Origin: an uncultured bacterium
GTDB lineage: Bacteria > Bacillota > Clostridia > UBA1381
NCBI GenBank assembly: GCA_905215805.1
Contig: CAJMRL010000003.1
Span: 170,161 to 234,160, forward strand
Length of the DNA stretch: 64,000 nt
Direction: 5' to 3'
Below, piece by piece: positions 23,635-32,276 of this stretch (within the stretch, counting starts at the first letter, position 1; each line of letters opens with the position of its first letter). The notes under the pieces were generated by a model that saw nothing but the letters and a program-made list of their open reading frames with translations, did not search any database and had not been told where the DNA came from. Made by a program: the position numbers and the translations under genes.

Positions 23635-24320
23635 TCGCGGCACCTCCCGAAATCGGTCAGCACGCCGTCGGACACTTGCAATATCCTATCAGCCGTTTGC
23701 GCGATGCTTCTGCTGTGGGTGATGAGTATGATCGTCTGCTCGTATTTTCTCGACGCCTCTTTCAGAAGCGCGATAACCTCGCTTGAGTTTTGCGTATCGA
23801 GGTTGCCTGTCGGCTCGTCGGCAAGGATAAGCGACGGGCGGGTAAACAGAGCGCGCCCTATAGCCACACGCTGTTGCTGACCGCCGGAGAGCTGTCCGGG
23901 CAGATGCTTGCGGCGTTCTTTCAAATGAAGCACCGTAAGAAGTTCCTCAAGATATTTTTTGTCGGGCTTTTGATAGTCTAAAAGCACAGGAAAAATGATA
24001 TTTTGCTGGACGGTCAGCTCCGGGACAAGATTAAAGCTCTGAAAGATAAACCCGATATTCCTGCGCCTAAAAATCGTCAGGCTGCGCTCTTTCATAGAAA
24101 AAATATCCTTGCCGTCGATGAACACTTTGCCCGATGTGGGCGTATCCAACGCCCCGATCATATTCAAAAGCGTGCTTTTACCCGAGCCGGACTCTCCGAC
24201 GACAGCGACAAACTCACCCTTGGGGACGGAGAATGACGCGCCCTTTAGCGCATGCACGGCAGCTTCTCCGCTGCCGTATGTTTTTGAAATATTTTTAACC
24301 TCTAACAGATCCATTTTCAT
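23631..24320 (-). CDS. ABC transporter ATP-binding protein (MacB/BceA type)
   Basis: 229-residue ATPase. Walker A GESGSGKST, Q-loop FIFQSFNLVPELTVQQN, signature LSGGQQQRVAIGRAL, Walker B LILADEPTGNLDT and switch His LITHSRSIA are intact. Starts at 24326 (GTG), 24320 (ATG) and 24314 (ATG) are all in frame; AGAGG fits 24320 or 24314 best. Nearly the same architecture as the ATPase at 6382, from a separate system. Confidence 0.94.
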   Translation of the reverse strand: MKMDLLEVKNISKTYGSGEAAVHALKGASFSVPKGEFVAVVGESGSGKSTLLNMIGALDTPTSGKVFIDGKDIFSMKERSLTIFRRRNIGFIFQSFNLVPELTVQQNIIFPVLLDYQKPDKKYLEELLTVLHLKERRKHLPGQLSGGQQQRVAIGRALFTRPSLILADEPTGNLDTQNSSEVIALLKEASRKYEQTIILITHSRSIAQTADRILQVSDGVLTDFGRCRE

Positions 24321-24387
24321 TAACACCTCTTTCTTTTTTACTGTAGAAAGAGTAACATATCAATCCTACTGCAACATGACATACAGC

Positions 24388-25434
24388 CTACAATTTTGTA
24401 GGAATCAAAAAATTTATCGTAAACGTCGTACCGACGCCCAATTCACTGTCGACCTCAACCGTCCCGCTGTGCGCTTCGATAACGGCCTTTGCAAGCGGCA
24501 GCCCCAGCCCGATGCCCTGCGTGTCCTTTGAAAAGCGGCTGCGGTAAAACCTTTTGAAGATATGCGGCATATCCTCCGGATGGATGCCGCAGCCGGTGTC
24601 ACTCACGGTGATTTGGACAACAGAAGCAAATTTTTGCCACTTGATTTGTATTGAGTCTCCTTCCTTTGTGTGGTCAAGGGCATTCTTTACAATATTGCCG
24701 ACCGCTTCGATGATCCAGCTGCGGTCGCACAGCAGTTCAATGCTGTCATCACCGCAAAGGGACAACGTCTTTTTTTCATGCTCGGCACGATATGCATAAT
24801 GCTTTTCTATATCCCGCATCATATCGGATAAATTTTCGCCCTCCTTTTCAAGCACGATAGTGCCTGCGTCAAGCTTTGTTATCTTTAAAAGATTTTTGAC
24901 AAGCGTTTCTATCCGGTCAAGCTCCTGCTCCGAAAGGTCGGCAAGCTCTTTTATCTCCGATCCTTCTGTTTCTGTCTGTATCAGACCGTTATAGATATTA
25001 AGAGCCGCAAGCGGTGTTTTCAGCTGATGTGAGATGTCGGATATAGTGTCCTTCATAAAGATTTTTGACCGTCGTTCGTTCTCGGTATGGGCATTGAGTA
25101 TCGCGACCAGCGAATTGACCTCGTGGAACAGCCTGTACAGCCCGCCCTCATCGTTGCACTCTATCCTTGCATTTCGGTTTCCCGAAATATATTCTTTTAT
25201 CTGCTCTGCGGCATTATCCATAAGCCTGCCTTGGTCTTTAAAATACAAATACATCGCCGCTAAAATAACGGCGCACAATCCTGCGAATGTAAAAAGTATA
25301 TACAGCGCGGCATGTTCTGAATTCAAGCCGACGCAGACAAGGCAGATACAGCAGGCGAAAATGATCGCCGCAAGAGTTATGCAAAACAGGTGTTTGATTT
25401 TTCTGTTAGTCAGTATTTTCATAATATAACTCAT
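24388..25434 (-). CDS. Sensor histidine kinase
   Basis: 348-residue kinase with two N-terminal membrane helices (about 12-32 and 38-60) joined by a very short loop, a HAMP-like region, phospho-His box DISHQLKTPLAALNIYNGL, N box NIVKNALDHT, DTGCGIHPEDM and GIGLGLPLAKAVIE. The lack of an external domain suggests sensing through its transporter partner. The start overlaps the regulator stop; GGAG lies 9 bases upstream. An in-frame ATG at 25422 is an alternative. Confidence 0.93.
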   Translation of the reverse strand: MSYIMKILTNRKIKHLFCITLAAIIFACCICLVCVGLNSEHAALYILFTFAGLCAVILAAMYLYFKDQGRLMDNAAEQIKEYISGNRNARIECNDEGGLYRLFHEVNSLVAILNAHTENERRSKIFMKDTISDISHQLKTPLAALNIYNGLIQTETEGSEIKELADLSEQELDRIETLVKNLLKITKLDAGTIVLEKEGENLSDMMRDIEKHYAYRAEHEKKTLSLCGDDSIELLCDRSWIIEAVGNIVKNALDHTKEGDSIQIKWQKFASVVQITVSDTGCGIHPEDMPHIFKRFYRSRFSKDTQGIGLGLPLAKAVIEAHSGTVEVDSELGVGTTFTINFLIPTKL

Positions 25435-26117
25435 CCTTTAGTGCTCCACTTGTAGCCCATACGCCGCACCGTTACGATATTTTGCGGATCGCTCGGGTCG
25501 TCCTCTATCTTTTTTCTCAGGCGGCGGATATAGACGGTCAATGTGCTGTTGTCGATATAGTTTTCATCGCAGTCCCAAAGCCGCGACAAAATCTGCTCCG
25601 GCGAAAGTACGATATTGGGGTTTTGCATAAACAGGCACAGCAATTTATATTCGCTTGCCGTAAGCTCGATCTCGGTTCCGCTTTTATAGACCTTACGCGT
25701 CAAAAGGTCGGCTTTTATGTTATTTGAGCTAAGCTCCGTATTAGGCTGTTCAAAATTGCCACTCCTGCGCAGAAGCGCGTTTACCCTTGATAAAAAGATC
25801 GAAAGCTTGAACGGCTTTGTGATATAGTCGTCGCCGCCCATATCAAGCCCCATGATTATATCTGTCTCCTCATCTGCCGCAGTAAGGAAAATGATCGGTG
25901 TTTTTGAGGTTTCGCGTATCATTTTGCATATATCATAGCCCGAGCCGTCGGGAAGGGACACATCTAAAATCACAAGTTCATAGTTTCTGTCATGCCACAT
26001 TCTTTCCGCCTCAAGCTTTGTGCGGGCGATGTCGGTTTCGTAGCCCTGCTTTGCAAGGGCGAAGGATAAGCCCTTTATCAGGCTTTGGTCGTCCTCAACA
26101 AAAAATATCTTTTTCAT
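25431..26117 (-). CDS. OmpR-family response regulator
   Basis: 228-residue regulator: receiver with EDDQ, phospho-acceptor Asp in LVILDVSLPDGSG (about 52), Thr in FLTAAD, Lys in ITKPF; winged helix with IELTASEYKLLCLFM and LTVYIRRLRKKIEDDPSDP..VRRMGYKW. It lies between a MerR gene (4-base overlap upstream) and its kinase, so MerR and two-component control are coupled in one transcript. Confidence 0.95.
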   Translation of the reverse strand: MKKIFFVEDDQSLIKGLSFALAKQGYETDIARTKLEAERMWHDRNYELVILDVSLPDGSGYDICKMIRETSKTPIIFLTAADEETDIIMGLDMGGDDYITKPFKLSIFLSRVNALLRRSGNFEQPNTELSSNNIKADLLTRKVYKSGTEIELTASEYKLLCLFMQNPNIVLSPEQILSRLWDCDENYIDNSTLTVYIRRLRKKIEDDPSDPQNIVTVRRMGYKWSTKG

Positions 26118-26386
26118 TCCGTGTCACCGCCCTTGCCCAGTATCTCCCGTATCTCGGGGATCGTCTTTTTATCCTCCCGCAAAGACTTTATATATTCGAT
26201 ACGCTCCACCGTCGCTTTGCGCAGGTAACGGCGGGTAAGCCCCTGCTCCTCCTGCTCAAAGGGGAGGAAGCCTTCCTCGGTATAAAATTTCAGGGTGCTG
26301 TACCGCGTCCCGGTCAAGCGTACCAATTCGCCGATCGTTACATATTCGGAGGCCAGGATAGCCTCCATACTCCTTTGTCTTGACAT
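26114..26386 (-). CDS. Short MerR-family regulator
   Basis: 90-residue protein consisting of the MerR winged-helix domain (YVTIGELVRLTGTRYSTLKFYTEEGFL, then RRYLRKATVERIEYIKSL) and the start of the coiled coil, without an effector-binding domain. AAAGGAG precedes the ATG. It sits between the GPP34 gene and the response regulator. Tandem TAAGTAR repeats in the operon promoter could be its sites, giving autoregulation; this is inferred. Confidence 0.85.
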   Translation of the reverse strand: MSRQRSMEAILASEYVTIGELVRLTGTRYSTLKFYTEEGFLPFEQEEQGLTRRYLRKATVERIEYIKSLREDKKTIPEIREILGKGGDTE

Positions 26387-26402
26387 AACTGTCTCTCCTT
26401 TA

Positions 26403-27053
26403 TCAGGTCGCCGAAACGATAATGATCATCATAAGCTCTTCCACATAGTTGATCACCTTTGCAATCTCTTTGTTTCCCGGGTCGTTCTTAATTTCTTTCA
26501 GCCGTTTTTTCACGTCTTTCTTTTCATAGGCGGAGAAAAATCTCATAAGCTCTCCGGTCTTGTTTAAAATAGCGGCCAATGCGGCGATGTCCTCAGAAAG
26601 CGCACCGTCCTCCAATATTTCCGCACGGATGTTTTGGATAATAGTATCCACGGCTTTTTTGTTGGGTATATATGCGTTTTTGTTGCCGAGCATGCCGCTT
26701 TTCTCTTTTTGTACGCAGCCTGCTATGACAAGCGATTCACCTATTGAATCAAACAGCTCTTCAATATTTTTGCTTGACAACGTAAAGGAAAAATGCTCGA
26801 CGACCGTTCGGAATCCAACGCGTCCTTTTTTGTCGATAAAATCATAAACAGGGCTAAGATACCGCATGTCTTTCGGCATTGCTTTTTTGACAGACAGCTT
26901 TTTCCCGTCCGACTCAATAATATCGTCCATCATCAGCTCTACAACGGCGGACGCGGCAATGGCGATGACACGTTCAAAGCTGAATGTTGATATTTTGCCC
27001 TTGTCATTTAAAGCGCACATCATATATTCCTGTGAAAGTGATAAATTATTCAT
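26403..27053 (-). CDS. GPP34 (GOLPH3-like) family protein
   Basis: 216-residue protein related to the GPP34/GOLPH3 family, which in eukaryotes binds phosphatidylinositol-4-phosphate at the Golgi; bacterial members are of unknown function and may contact lipids or envelope enzymes. The N-terminal LSLSQEYMMCALNDKGKIST, AASAVVELMMDDII.. and repeated helix pairs are typical. TAGGAGG lies 8 bases upstream. It is the first gene of the operon with MerR, regulator, kinase and ABC transporter, so its synthesis is probably tied to envelope stress. Confidence 0.8.
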   Translation of the reverse strand: MNNLSLSQEYMMCALNDKGKISTFSFERVIAIAASAVVELMMDDIIESDGKKLSVKKAMPKDMRYLSPVYDFIDKKGRVGFRTVVEHFSFTLSSKNIEELFDSIGESLVIAGCVQKEKSGMLGNKNAYIPNKKAVDTIIQNIRAEILEDGALSEDIAALAAILNKTGELMRFFSAYEKKDVKKRLKEIKNDPGNKEIAKVINYVEELMMIIIVSAT

Positions 27054-27082
27054 AATAAACCTCCTACAGTTCGCATACTGAT

Positions 27083-27138
27083 CACTTATTACTTACTACT
27101 TACGATATAAGTGTATCATATTCTTCGTTCTTTGTCAA
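27083..27138 (-). promoter_or_regulatory. Promoter of the GPP34 operon with tandem 7-bp repeats
   Basis: On the minus strand TTGACA (27133-27138), a 17-nt spacer and TACACT (27110-27115) form a good promoter. Just downstream TAAGTAG, TAAGTAA and TAAGTGA-like units run in tandem (27083-27104), and CACTTA/TAAGTG (27083-27088, 27108-27113) bracket the block as an inverted repeat. Operator for an autoregulator, probably MerR. Confidence 0.6.
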
Positions 27139-27348
27139 GTTCTTTTGAGTAATAAAATACGCCAGGGGCATGAAGGAAGTATGTGTTGTAACCACAGTAT
27201 TTGATTGAGTGTATAGCTATAAATCCTAATAGTGTCTGGACTTCATAGGTATATTCTTTTTTTGTCAAAATACTTTTTCATGATGACTCTCTTCGTGGAT
27301 CGTCAATCTCGCCAACGTCATGGCATCGGTAGTATGAGGGCATAGAGA

Positions 27349-27382
27349 ACGGCGGCCTTGAATTTTATTTCAAAACCGCCGT
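27349..27382. terminator. Hairpin at the end of the lipoprotein-permease operon
   Basis: ACGGCGG..TTGAA (27349-27362) pairs with TTCAA..CCGCCGT (27369-27382) with a small internal mismatch. It lies 73 bases past the stop of the 27455 gene. T run weak. The rest of the 27139-27454 gap shows no gene. Confidence 0.6.
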
Positions 27383-27454
27383 CAGGTATATGCAAAATGA
27401 GCATGAAAAGTCATCTGCAACACAGCGTTTTTTGCCGCCTGCAGATTATTTTTC

Positions 27455-29074
27455 CTATTGAGACGAGCAAATGTTGTTATATTCCAAACTTTTCATTTCC
27501 GCTACATTGGGTACAACTACCGTTTCATATCCAGTCCAGAGGAATACCTTATAGAGTCGTTCGCCTTGCAGATAGTAGATGTAATTTTCATCTACTACAA
27601 AGGATGTAATCGAACCCACATCTGCCAGCAGTTCATCCACCGTCGGTTCATGGTCCAGTAGTCCCCAAAAGGTCGCCGTGTTATCAGAGCCGGTGCTGAA
27701 GTAAAGCCGTGTAGAGAAATCTTTCAAGTCGATTCGGTAAATCTGAAAGCCATCGCCTGCCTCGCCGCTGGAGGCGTAATAACAGGCATCCTCGTCAACA
27801 TAGATGCTGGAGATAGCCCCGGATTGTCCAAAGGGGGCCCGGGTCAGCAGGATTGCCTCCCCTGTGGTCTTGCCGGTTGCGATAATGGTGTTTTCCACCA
27901 TATCAAGCTCTACCGTGTAGGCGCTGTTTTCTCCCTTGGACGCATCGGCCAGAAAATCATGATAAATCTCACTGGAATTGCTTTGCCCGCAGCCAGTCAA
28001 TGAAACGGTCATACAGAGTATGAGTACCACTGTCAGGAGCGGGCGGGAAGAAATGGCCTTCCGCCTGCCAACATAAAACCTGAGACAAAGCCAAACCAGC
28101 AGACAGACGATAGCCAAGAACAGGACAATCAAAAAACTAAACTGCTCTGGTGTGATGCCTGGAAAGATTACTATATCAATCAAGTTCCAGTCCTCGTCAT
28201 ATCCAACCTCTGTCAGTGTCCCCCACACATAGCCGGTTCCGGCCAGCAGACCCGCCGGGAGCGGAAGGACATATTTTAGGAAGCTGCCGCCGATCAAGTG
28301 TGGCAGAATAGAAACCGCGATGCCGGAAAACGTAGTTAACACCGTCTGCCGGAACAGAATGGAGAGCAGGGCAATCAGGATTGCAAACCAAGCAGCACCC
28401 AAGCACCTGGACAGGACTACGATCCCATAAGCCTGTCCAACGGAAATGAGGTAGGGCGAATTTTCAAAAAAGGACAGGCTTTGCAGCGGATAGGAGGCTC
28501 CATCCAAGCCGACCGACAAGGCAACAACAACAAACTGTACCAACTGAAACAGAGCCGTTGCAAGAATCGTCAGAGTAGCTATTGAGCCCAATTTGATCCC
28601 AGCCAACCGCTCCCGGCCATTTCTGCAAGAGCGGAGGATTTGCGCTATCCCGCACTGGTACTCCCCACAGAATACCGGAACACAGAGCGCCAGCAGAAAT
28701 AGTAACAGGATTACATTCACGCCATCGTGGGTCAGTAATGTGTCCCATCCCCGCTCGTCCATGAGAAAACGATGGGCGGGGTCCTCTTTTGCGTAGTAGT
28801 ATTGGTTATAGATGGTTAAAAAGGCGGCCTTCCTGCCATCATCGGAGCGGGTGGCTTCTGCGTACTCCGCCTCCATCTCCTGCGCCTTCTCCTCTGTTAT
28901 CTCGCCTTGCCAGCGTTCCATGTAGGCCAGGTAGGTATCTTCGTTCCGATCAATCATATAACTGCTGTCATAGCCGCTGCCGACGCAAAAGACTGCATAG
29001 GCCGCCAGAGCAATCAGAAGAAGTAAAAGCCCTTTATGGTCAAATAATATCTTTTTTAATTCTACTTGCAGCAT
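27455..29074 (-). CDS. ABC-type permease fused to a lipobox-led extracytoplasmic domain
   Basis: 539 residues from the start at 29074 (AGGAGG upstream). Residues 1-340 form a multi-helix ABC-2-like permease with an external loop at about 35-110. At about 350-362 a second signal-like helix ends in SLTG-C followed by GQSNSS, a textbook lipoprotein lipobox, and residues 365-539 form a beta-rich domain (ISSIYVDEDACYYASS, FVVDENYIYYLQ) like short propeller repeats. Two separate lipoproteins are encoded upstream in the operon, so this looks like a permease-lipoprotein gene fusion. Whether the inner lipobox is cleaved is unknown. Confidence 0.75.
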   Translation of the reverse strand: MLQVELKKILFDHKGLLLLLIALAAYAVFCVGSGYDSSYMIDRNEDTYLAYMERWQGEITEEKAQEMEAEYAEATRSDDGRKAAFLTIYNQYYYAKEDPAHRFLMDERGWDTLLTHDGVNVILLLFLLALCVPVFCGEYQCGIAQILRSCRNGRERLAGIKLGSIATLTILATALFQLVQFVVVALSVGLDGASYPLQSLSFFENSPYLISVGQAYGIVVLSRCLGAAWFAILIALLSILFRQTVLTTFSGIAVSILPHLIGGSFLKYVLPLPAGLLAGTGYVWGTLTEVGYDEDWNLIDIVIFPGITPEQFSFLIVLFLAIVCLLVWLCLRFYVGRRKAISSRPLLTVVLILCMTVSLTGCGQSNSSEIYHDFLADASKGENSAYTVELDMVENTIIATGKTTGEAILLTRAPFGQSGAISSIYVDEDACYYASSGEAGDGFQIYRIDLKDFSTRLYFSTGSDNTATFWGLLDHEPTVDELLADVGSITSFVVDENYIYYLQGERLYKVFLWTGYETVVVPNVAEMKSLEYNNICSSQ

Positions 29075-30252
29075 GATTTCCTCCTGATTGCTATGACCAG
29101 CAGACACGCGGTTACAGCCTGAACGACCAGAACTACAAAAAGCCGGAGCAAATATACCCCGCCGATGCTCACCCCGTACAGGCTTTCCAGCAGTTTACTG
29201 CCGCTGGTCAAGGTGAATGGGCTGATGCAGGAGAGGCACTGTTTCCACCATACAAGGGAGAGCGCCCAGCCGGCGCAGTAGTTCAATGCCACGCCAAGCC
29301 CCAATCCAATCAGGCAGGGATAGAGTGATTTCTGGAAACAGGCAGACAGGAGAATCAGCAAGAGTGCTATCACACTGAAACCGATGGCTTTCAGCCCGCA
29401 AATAACTCCATAGAACAGCAAAATCGAGCCGGAGAATGGCGTATATTGATAGCTCCCGATGGCATAGAGCGGGCTGGACAAGCCCTCAAAGCCGCACAAA
29501 AGCCCAAATACCAGCAGGTTTAACAGGGCGAATAGGGCTGTCAGTATCCATGCAAATATCACTCCAGCGCCGCATTTGGAAAAGAGCAGGGGCCATTCAC
29601 CTCTTTTACAGGAGGATAGAATCAGGGTCATCCCGTTTTCTTTCTCCCGTGTGAATGTGGGTGCTACCGCTAAAATGAGTAAAAGCAGGATCAACAGATC
29701 GGAAAAATCATAGGACAGTAGGGCCTCCCAGCCGTCATACAGATAAAACTCAGGGATAGCTCGGCCTGTATAGTGATGGAGAATGTAGGCATTTTCCACC
29801 ACTCCCGCTGTGTTTCCGCTCTCCTGGTAGAAGGTCACGTTTTCTTTCGCCTGGGCCAGAACTTCCTCCATGTCAGCGGAATATTTGACACTGTACTCCA
29901 TGTGGGGATAGAAATAACTGTGGAGCAGATAATAGTCGCCGAAGATATAGCCGCTGTAAGTCCCCTCATGCGGCTCCCGGCTGTATGTTCCATCCGCCGT
30001 CAACCCGTCCAGTCTCTGATACTCCGAAGTGATGAAGCTTACCGTTTCCTCTGTGATGGGGCCTTTGATCTGCTCATATATTTTGTCGTATCCTGTTTTC
30101 ATTCCGCTCGTATTGGCCGCAACGGGCCGTATCTCGCCGGCGTGATAGTCTGCAATAATTTTGACCGTATTCAGGCACAGGAACAGCGCCAGTGCAATCA
30201 GTGTATAGCGCCGCAGGATGCCTTTTCTGGCCTCCAAATAGAGAAAGTTCAT
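29062..30252 (-). CDS. ABC-2 type permease
   Basis: 396-residue membrane protein: one N-terminal helix (15-33), an extracytoplasmic region of about 130 residues, then five or six helices between 180 and 392. The cytoplasmic FTREKENGMTLILSSCKRGEW loop is the coupling helix that docks onto the ATPase and is matched by CGEYQCGIAQILRSCRNGRERL in the next gene, so the two permeases probably heterodimerise. ATGA overlap with the ATPase gene and 13-base overlap with the following permease. Confidence 0.85.
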   Translation of the reverse strand: MNFLYLEARKGILRRYTLIALALFLCLNTVKIIADYHAGEIRPVAANTSGMKTGYDKIYEQIKGPITEETVSFITSEYQRLDGLTADGTYSREPHEGTYSGYIFGDYYLLHSYFYPHMEYSVKYSADMEEVLAQAKENVTFYQESGNTAGVVENAYILHHYTGRAIPEFYLYDGWEALLSYDFSDLLILLLLILAVAPTFTREKENGMTLILSSCKRGEWPLLFSKCGAGVIFAWILTALFALLNLLVFGLLCGFEGLSSPLYAIGSYQYTPFSGSILLFYGVICGLKAIGFSVIALLLILLSACFQKSLYPCLIGLGLGVALNYCAGWALSLVWWKQCLSCISPFTLTSGSKLLESLYGVSIGGVYLLRLFVVLVVQAVTACLLVIAIRRKSCCK

Positions 30253-31121
30253 GTTTGTCCCTCGCTTGGCTGGAAAAAGGTGTGCAGAAACAGGTCGTCC
30301 AGATTTGGGGATACCGGCTTTGCGCCTCGGAGCGGTTTTCCGTCATCCACGACGCGCAGCAGATAGGAGCCGTCCTGCTGCTTGATATTGCTCACACAGT
30401 AGGTATCCACCATCAGAGCCATATCCGCCTCGTTGACCGACACCTCCCACACCTTCCCCTGGATACTCTGCTCCAGTTCCTTGGGCGTTCCCTGCATGAC
30501 CAATGTTCCCCTCCGCAACAGGAGGATTTCTTTGGCGATATATTCCACATCGGAGACAATGTGTGTTGCCAGGAGAATAATACGGCCCTTGGCTAAACGG
30601 GAAATAAGATTGCGAAAACGGATTCGCTCGCCTGGGTCAAGGCCTGCCGTCGGCTCGTCCAACACCAACAGTTTAGGATCATTCAAAATAGCCTGGGCAA
30701 TTCCCAACCGTTGCCGCATTCCACCGGACAGCGCTCCGATCCGCTTGCTGCGGTTTTCTTCCAGATTGACGAAAACCAGAGCCGCGTCGATGCTCTCTTT
30801 TGCGTTCGCTACCCTTTTTACTTGACACATGTAGTCCAAAAATTCCTGTACGGTAAAATTTGCATAGAATTGAGGGTACTGGGGCATATACCCAATCTGG
30901 TCAAAGTAGCGCCCTCCCATCTGGACGGTGTTTTCACCATCCAGATAGATCACGCCACCACTGGCAGGCAGTATCCCAATTAAAATGTTAATTAGCGTTG
31001 TTTTACCGGCTCCGTTTGGCCCCAGCAGGCCGTAGACACCTTCTGTCAGAGTAGCGGAAACATTTTGAAGGGCGGGATATTTTCCATAAAATTTTGTGAT
31101 GCTTTCAAGTTTCAGTTTCAT
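30249..31121 (-). CDS. ABC transporter ATP-binding protein
   Basis: 290-residue ATPase of the CcmA/YhaQ type. Walker A GPNGAGKTT, Q-loop IGYMPQYPQFYANFTVQEFLDY, signature LSGGMRQRLGIAQAIL, Walker B LLVLDEPTAGLDP and switch His LATHIVSDV are present; residues 220-290 form the extra C-terminal domain common in exporters of this group. It lies 10 bases after the lipoprotein gene and is coupled to the permeases. Confidence 0.94.
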   Translation of the reverse strand: MKLKLESITKFYGKYPALQNVSATLTEGVYGLLGPNGAGKTTLINILIGILPASGGVIYLDGENTVQMGGRYFDQIGYMPQYPQFYANFTVQEFLDYMCQVKRVANAKESIDAALVFVNLEENRSKRIGALSGGMRQRLGIAQAILNDPKLLVLDEPTAGLDPGERIRFRNLISRLAKGRIILLATHIVSDVEYIAKEILLLRRGTLVMQGTPKELEQSIQGKVWEVSVNEADMALMVDTYCVSNIKQQDGSYLLRVVDDGKPLRGAKPVSPNLDDLFLHTFFQPSEGQT

Positions 31122-31131
31122 TTTGTGTTCC

Positions 31132-32271
31132 TCACGGGAGGTCTACCGCTTGTGAGAGGGTATAGCCGTCATCTGTACCCAGGGCTGCATAGGCGGAATG
31201 TCCGATGACCCAAATCTCATAGGGTTTACAATTTGTATCCATCGTATAGGTTTCATCCGCAACTTTCGTGCCGTCGCTGACCTGATAGGCCCGCAGAGTG
31301 CCGCTTGGACTGTCTCCACCCGCACAGGTCACAATGAACTGGCCGTCTGCGGATACTGTAGCAATCCCGCTTTCATCGCCGCTCTCCACACTGATTGCTT
31401 TTCCCTGCTGCTGGGCCAAATCCAAAAAGAGGACAGAACCGGTCTGCTTTGCGCCTCCCATGCTGGCGGGCAGGATTGTATCGGAAATAGCGGCGTACTC
31501 TCCATTTACAGAGAGCATGGAACCAGAAAAGCCTTTGGCAGTAAAAACAGCGGCGGTGCTACTGCTCAGATCAATCGAGCCATAGGCCGTGGTATTTTCC
31601 TGCCCATCCAGACTTCCGAAAAAGGCCAGATAATTTCCGCTGTCGCTGTATCCGACTGCTTCAAAATAGACGGTTTCACTCATTACCGGAGTAATTTCCG
31701 CCAGTTCCTGCGTATCAAAGGTATATTGATAGAGGCTGGGACCTTCCGCATATACAAGAGATTTCCCATCTGGCGCAGCGGCAAAGACAGAGCCCCAAAG
31801 CCCGTTTACCAACGTTTCATTCGTCAATTCATATTCATTCACTAAATTAAGGTGCTGATCGAACAGCCAGTAATACAGTGTCTCCGCAGAGCTATCGCCG
31901 GAGATCACCGTGACCCCGCCGGTGTCCTGCACATCCGCCGCTGTCTGGCTGGACAGCATGACGATGGCTCCCCCGCCGGTCTTGTCTGTCAACAGAGGTG
32001 TTTGGGCGGCGTCAAAAGCGTAGGCAGCCGTCACTTCGCCAGTAGATAAATCGGTTAGTTTCAACTCATTGACGGCATAATCGTATTCTGGTGAGAGAAA
32101 ATTGGCCCCGCTGTTGGTATCCTGTTCTGCTGATTGGTTAGGAGCCTGCTGGGAGTCCGCTGAAGGATTGCTGGACGGATCTCCGGCATTTGCTGTCGGT
32201 TCGTTGCCTCCGCAGGCGGAAAGCAGAGAAAGACTGAGCACAAGCGCAAGTAAAATGCTGATTTTTTTCAT
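31132..32271 (-). CDS. Lipoprotein with propeller-like repeats
   Basis: 379-residue lipoprotein. The signal ends in the lipobox LLSAC (cysteine near residue 20), followed by a Ser/Asn/Gln-rich linker and a beta-rich domain of about 320 residues with repeated patterns such as GKSLVYAEGPSLYQY, GNYLAFFGSL and DGQFIVTCAGG, which suggest a beta propeller. ATG at 32271 fits GGAGG at 10 bases. It is anchored outside the membrane next to its ABC exporter and may sense or hand over a ligand. No substrate can be named. Confidence 0.8.
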   Translation of the reverse strand: MKKISILLALVLSLSLLSACGGNEPTANAGDPSSNPSADSQQAPNQSAEQDTNSGANFLSPEYDYAVNELKLTDLSTGEVTAAYAFDAAQTPLLTDKTGGGAIVMLSSQTAADVQDTGGVTVISGDSSAETLYYWLFDQHLNLVNEYELTNETLVNGLWGSVFAAAPDGKSLVYAEGPSLYQYTFDTQELAEITPVMSETVYFEAVGYSDSGNYLAFFGSLDGQENTTAYGSIDLSSSTAAVFTAKGFSGSMLSVNGEYAAISDTILPASMGGAKQTGSVLFLDLAQQQGKAISVESGDESGIATVSADGQFIVTCAGGDSPSGTLRAYQVSDGTKVADETYTMDTNCKPYEIWVIGHSAYAALGTDDGYTLSQAVDLP

Positions 32272-32276
32272 ATTTA

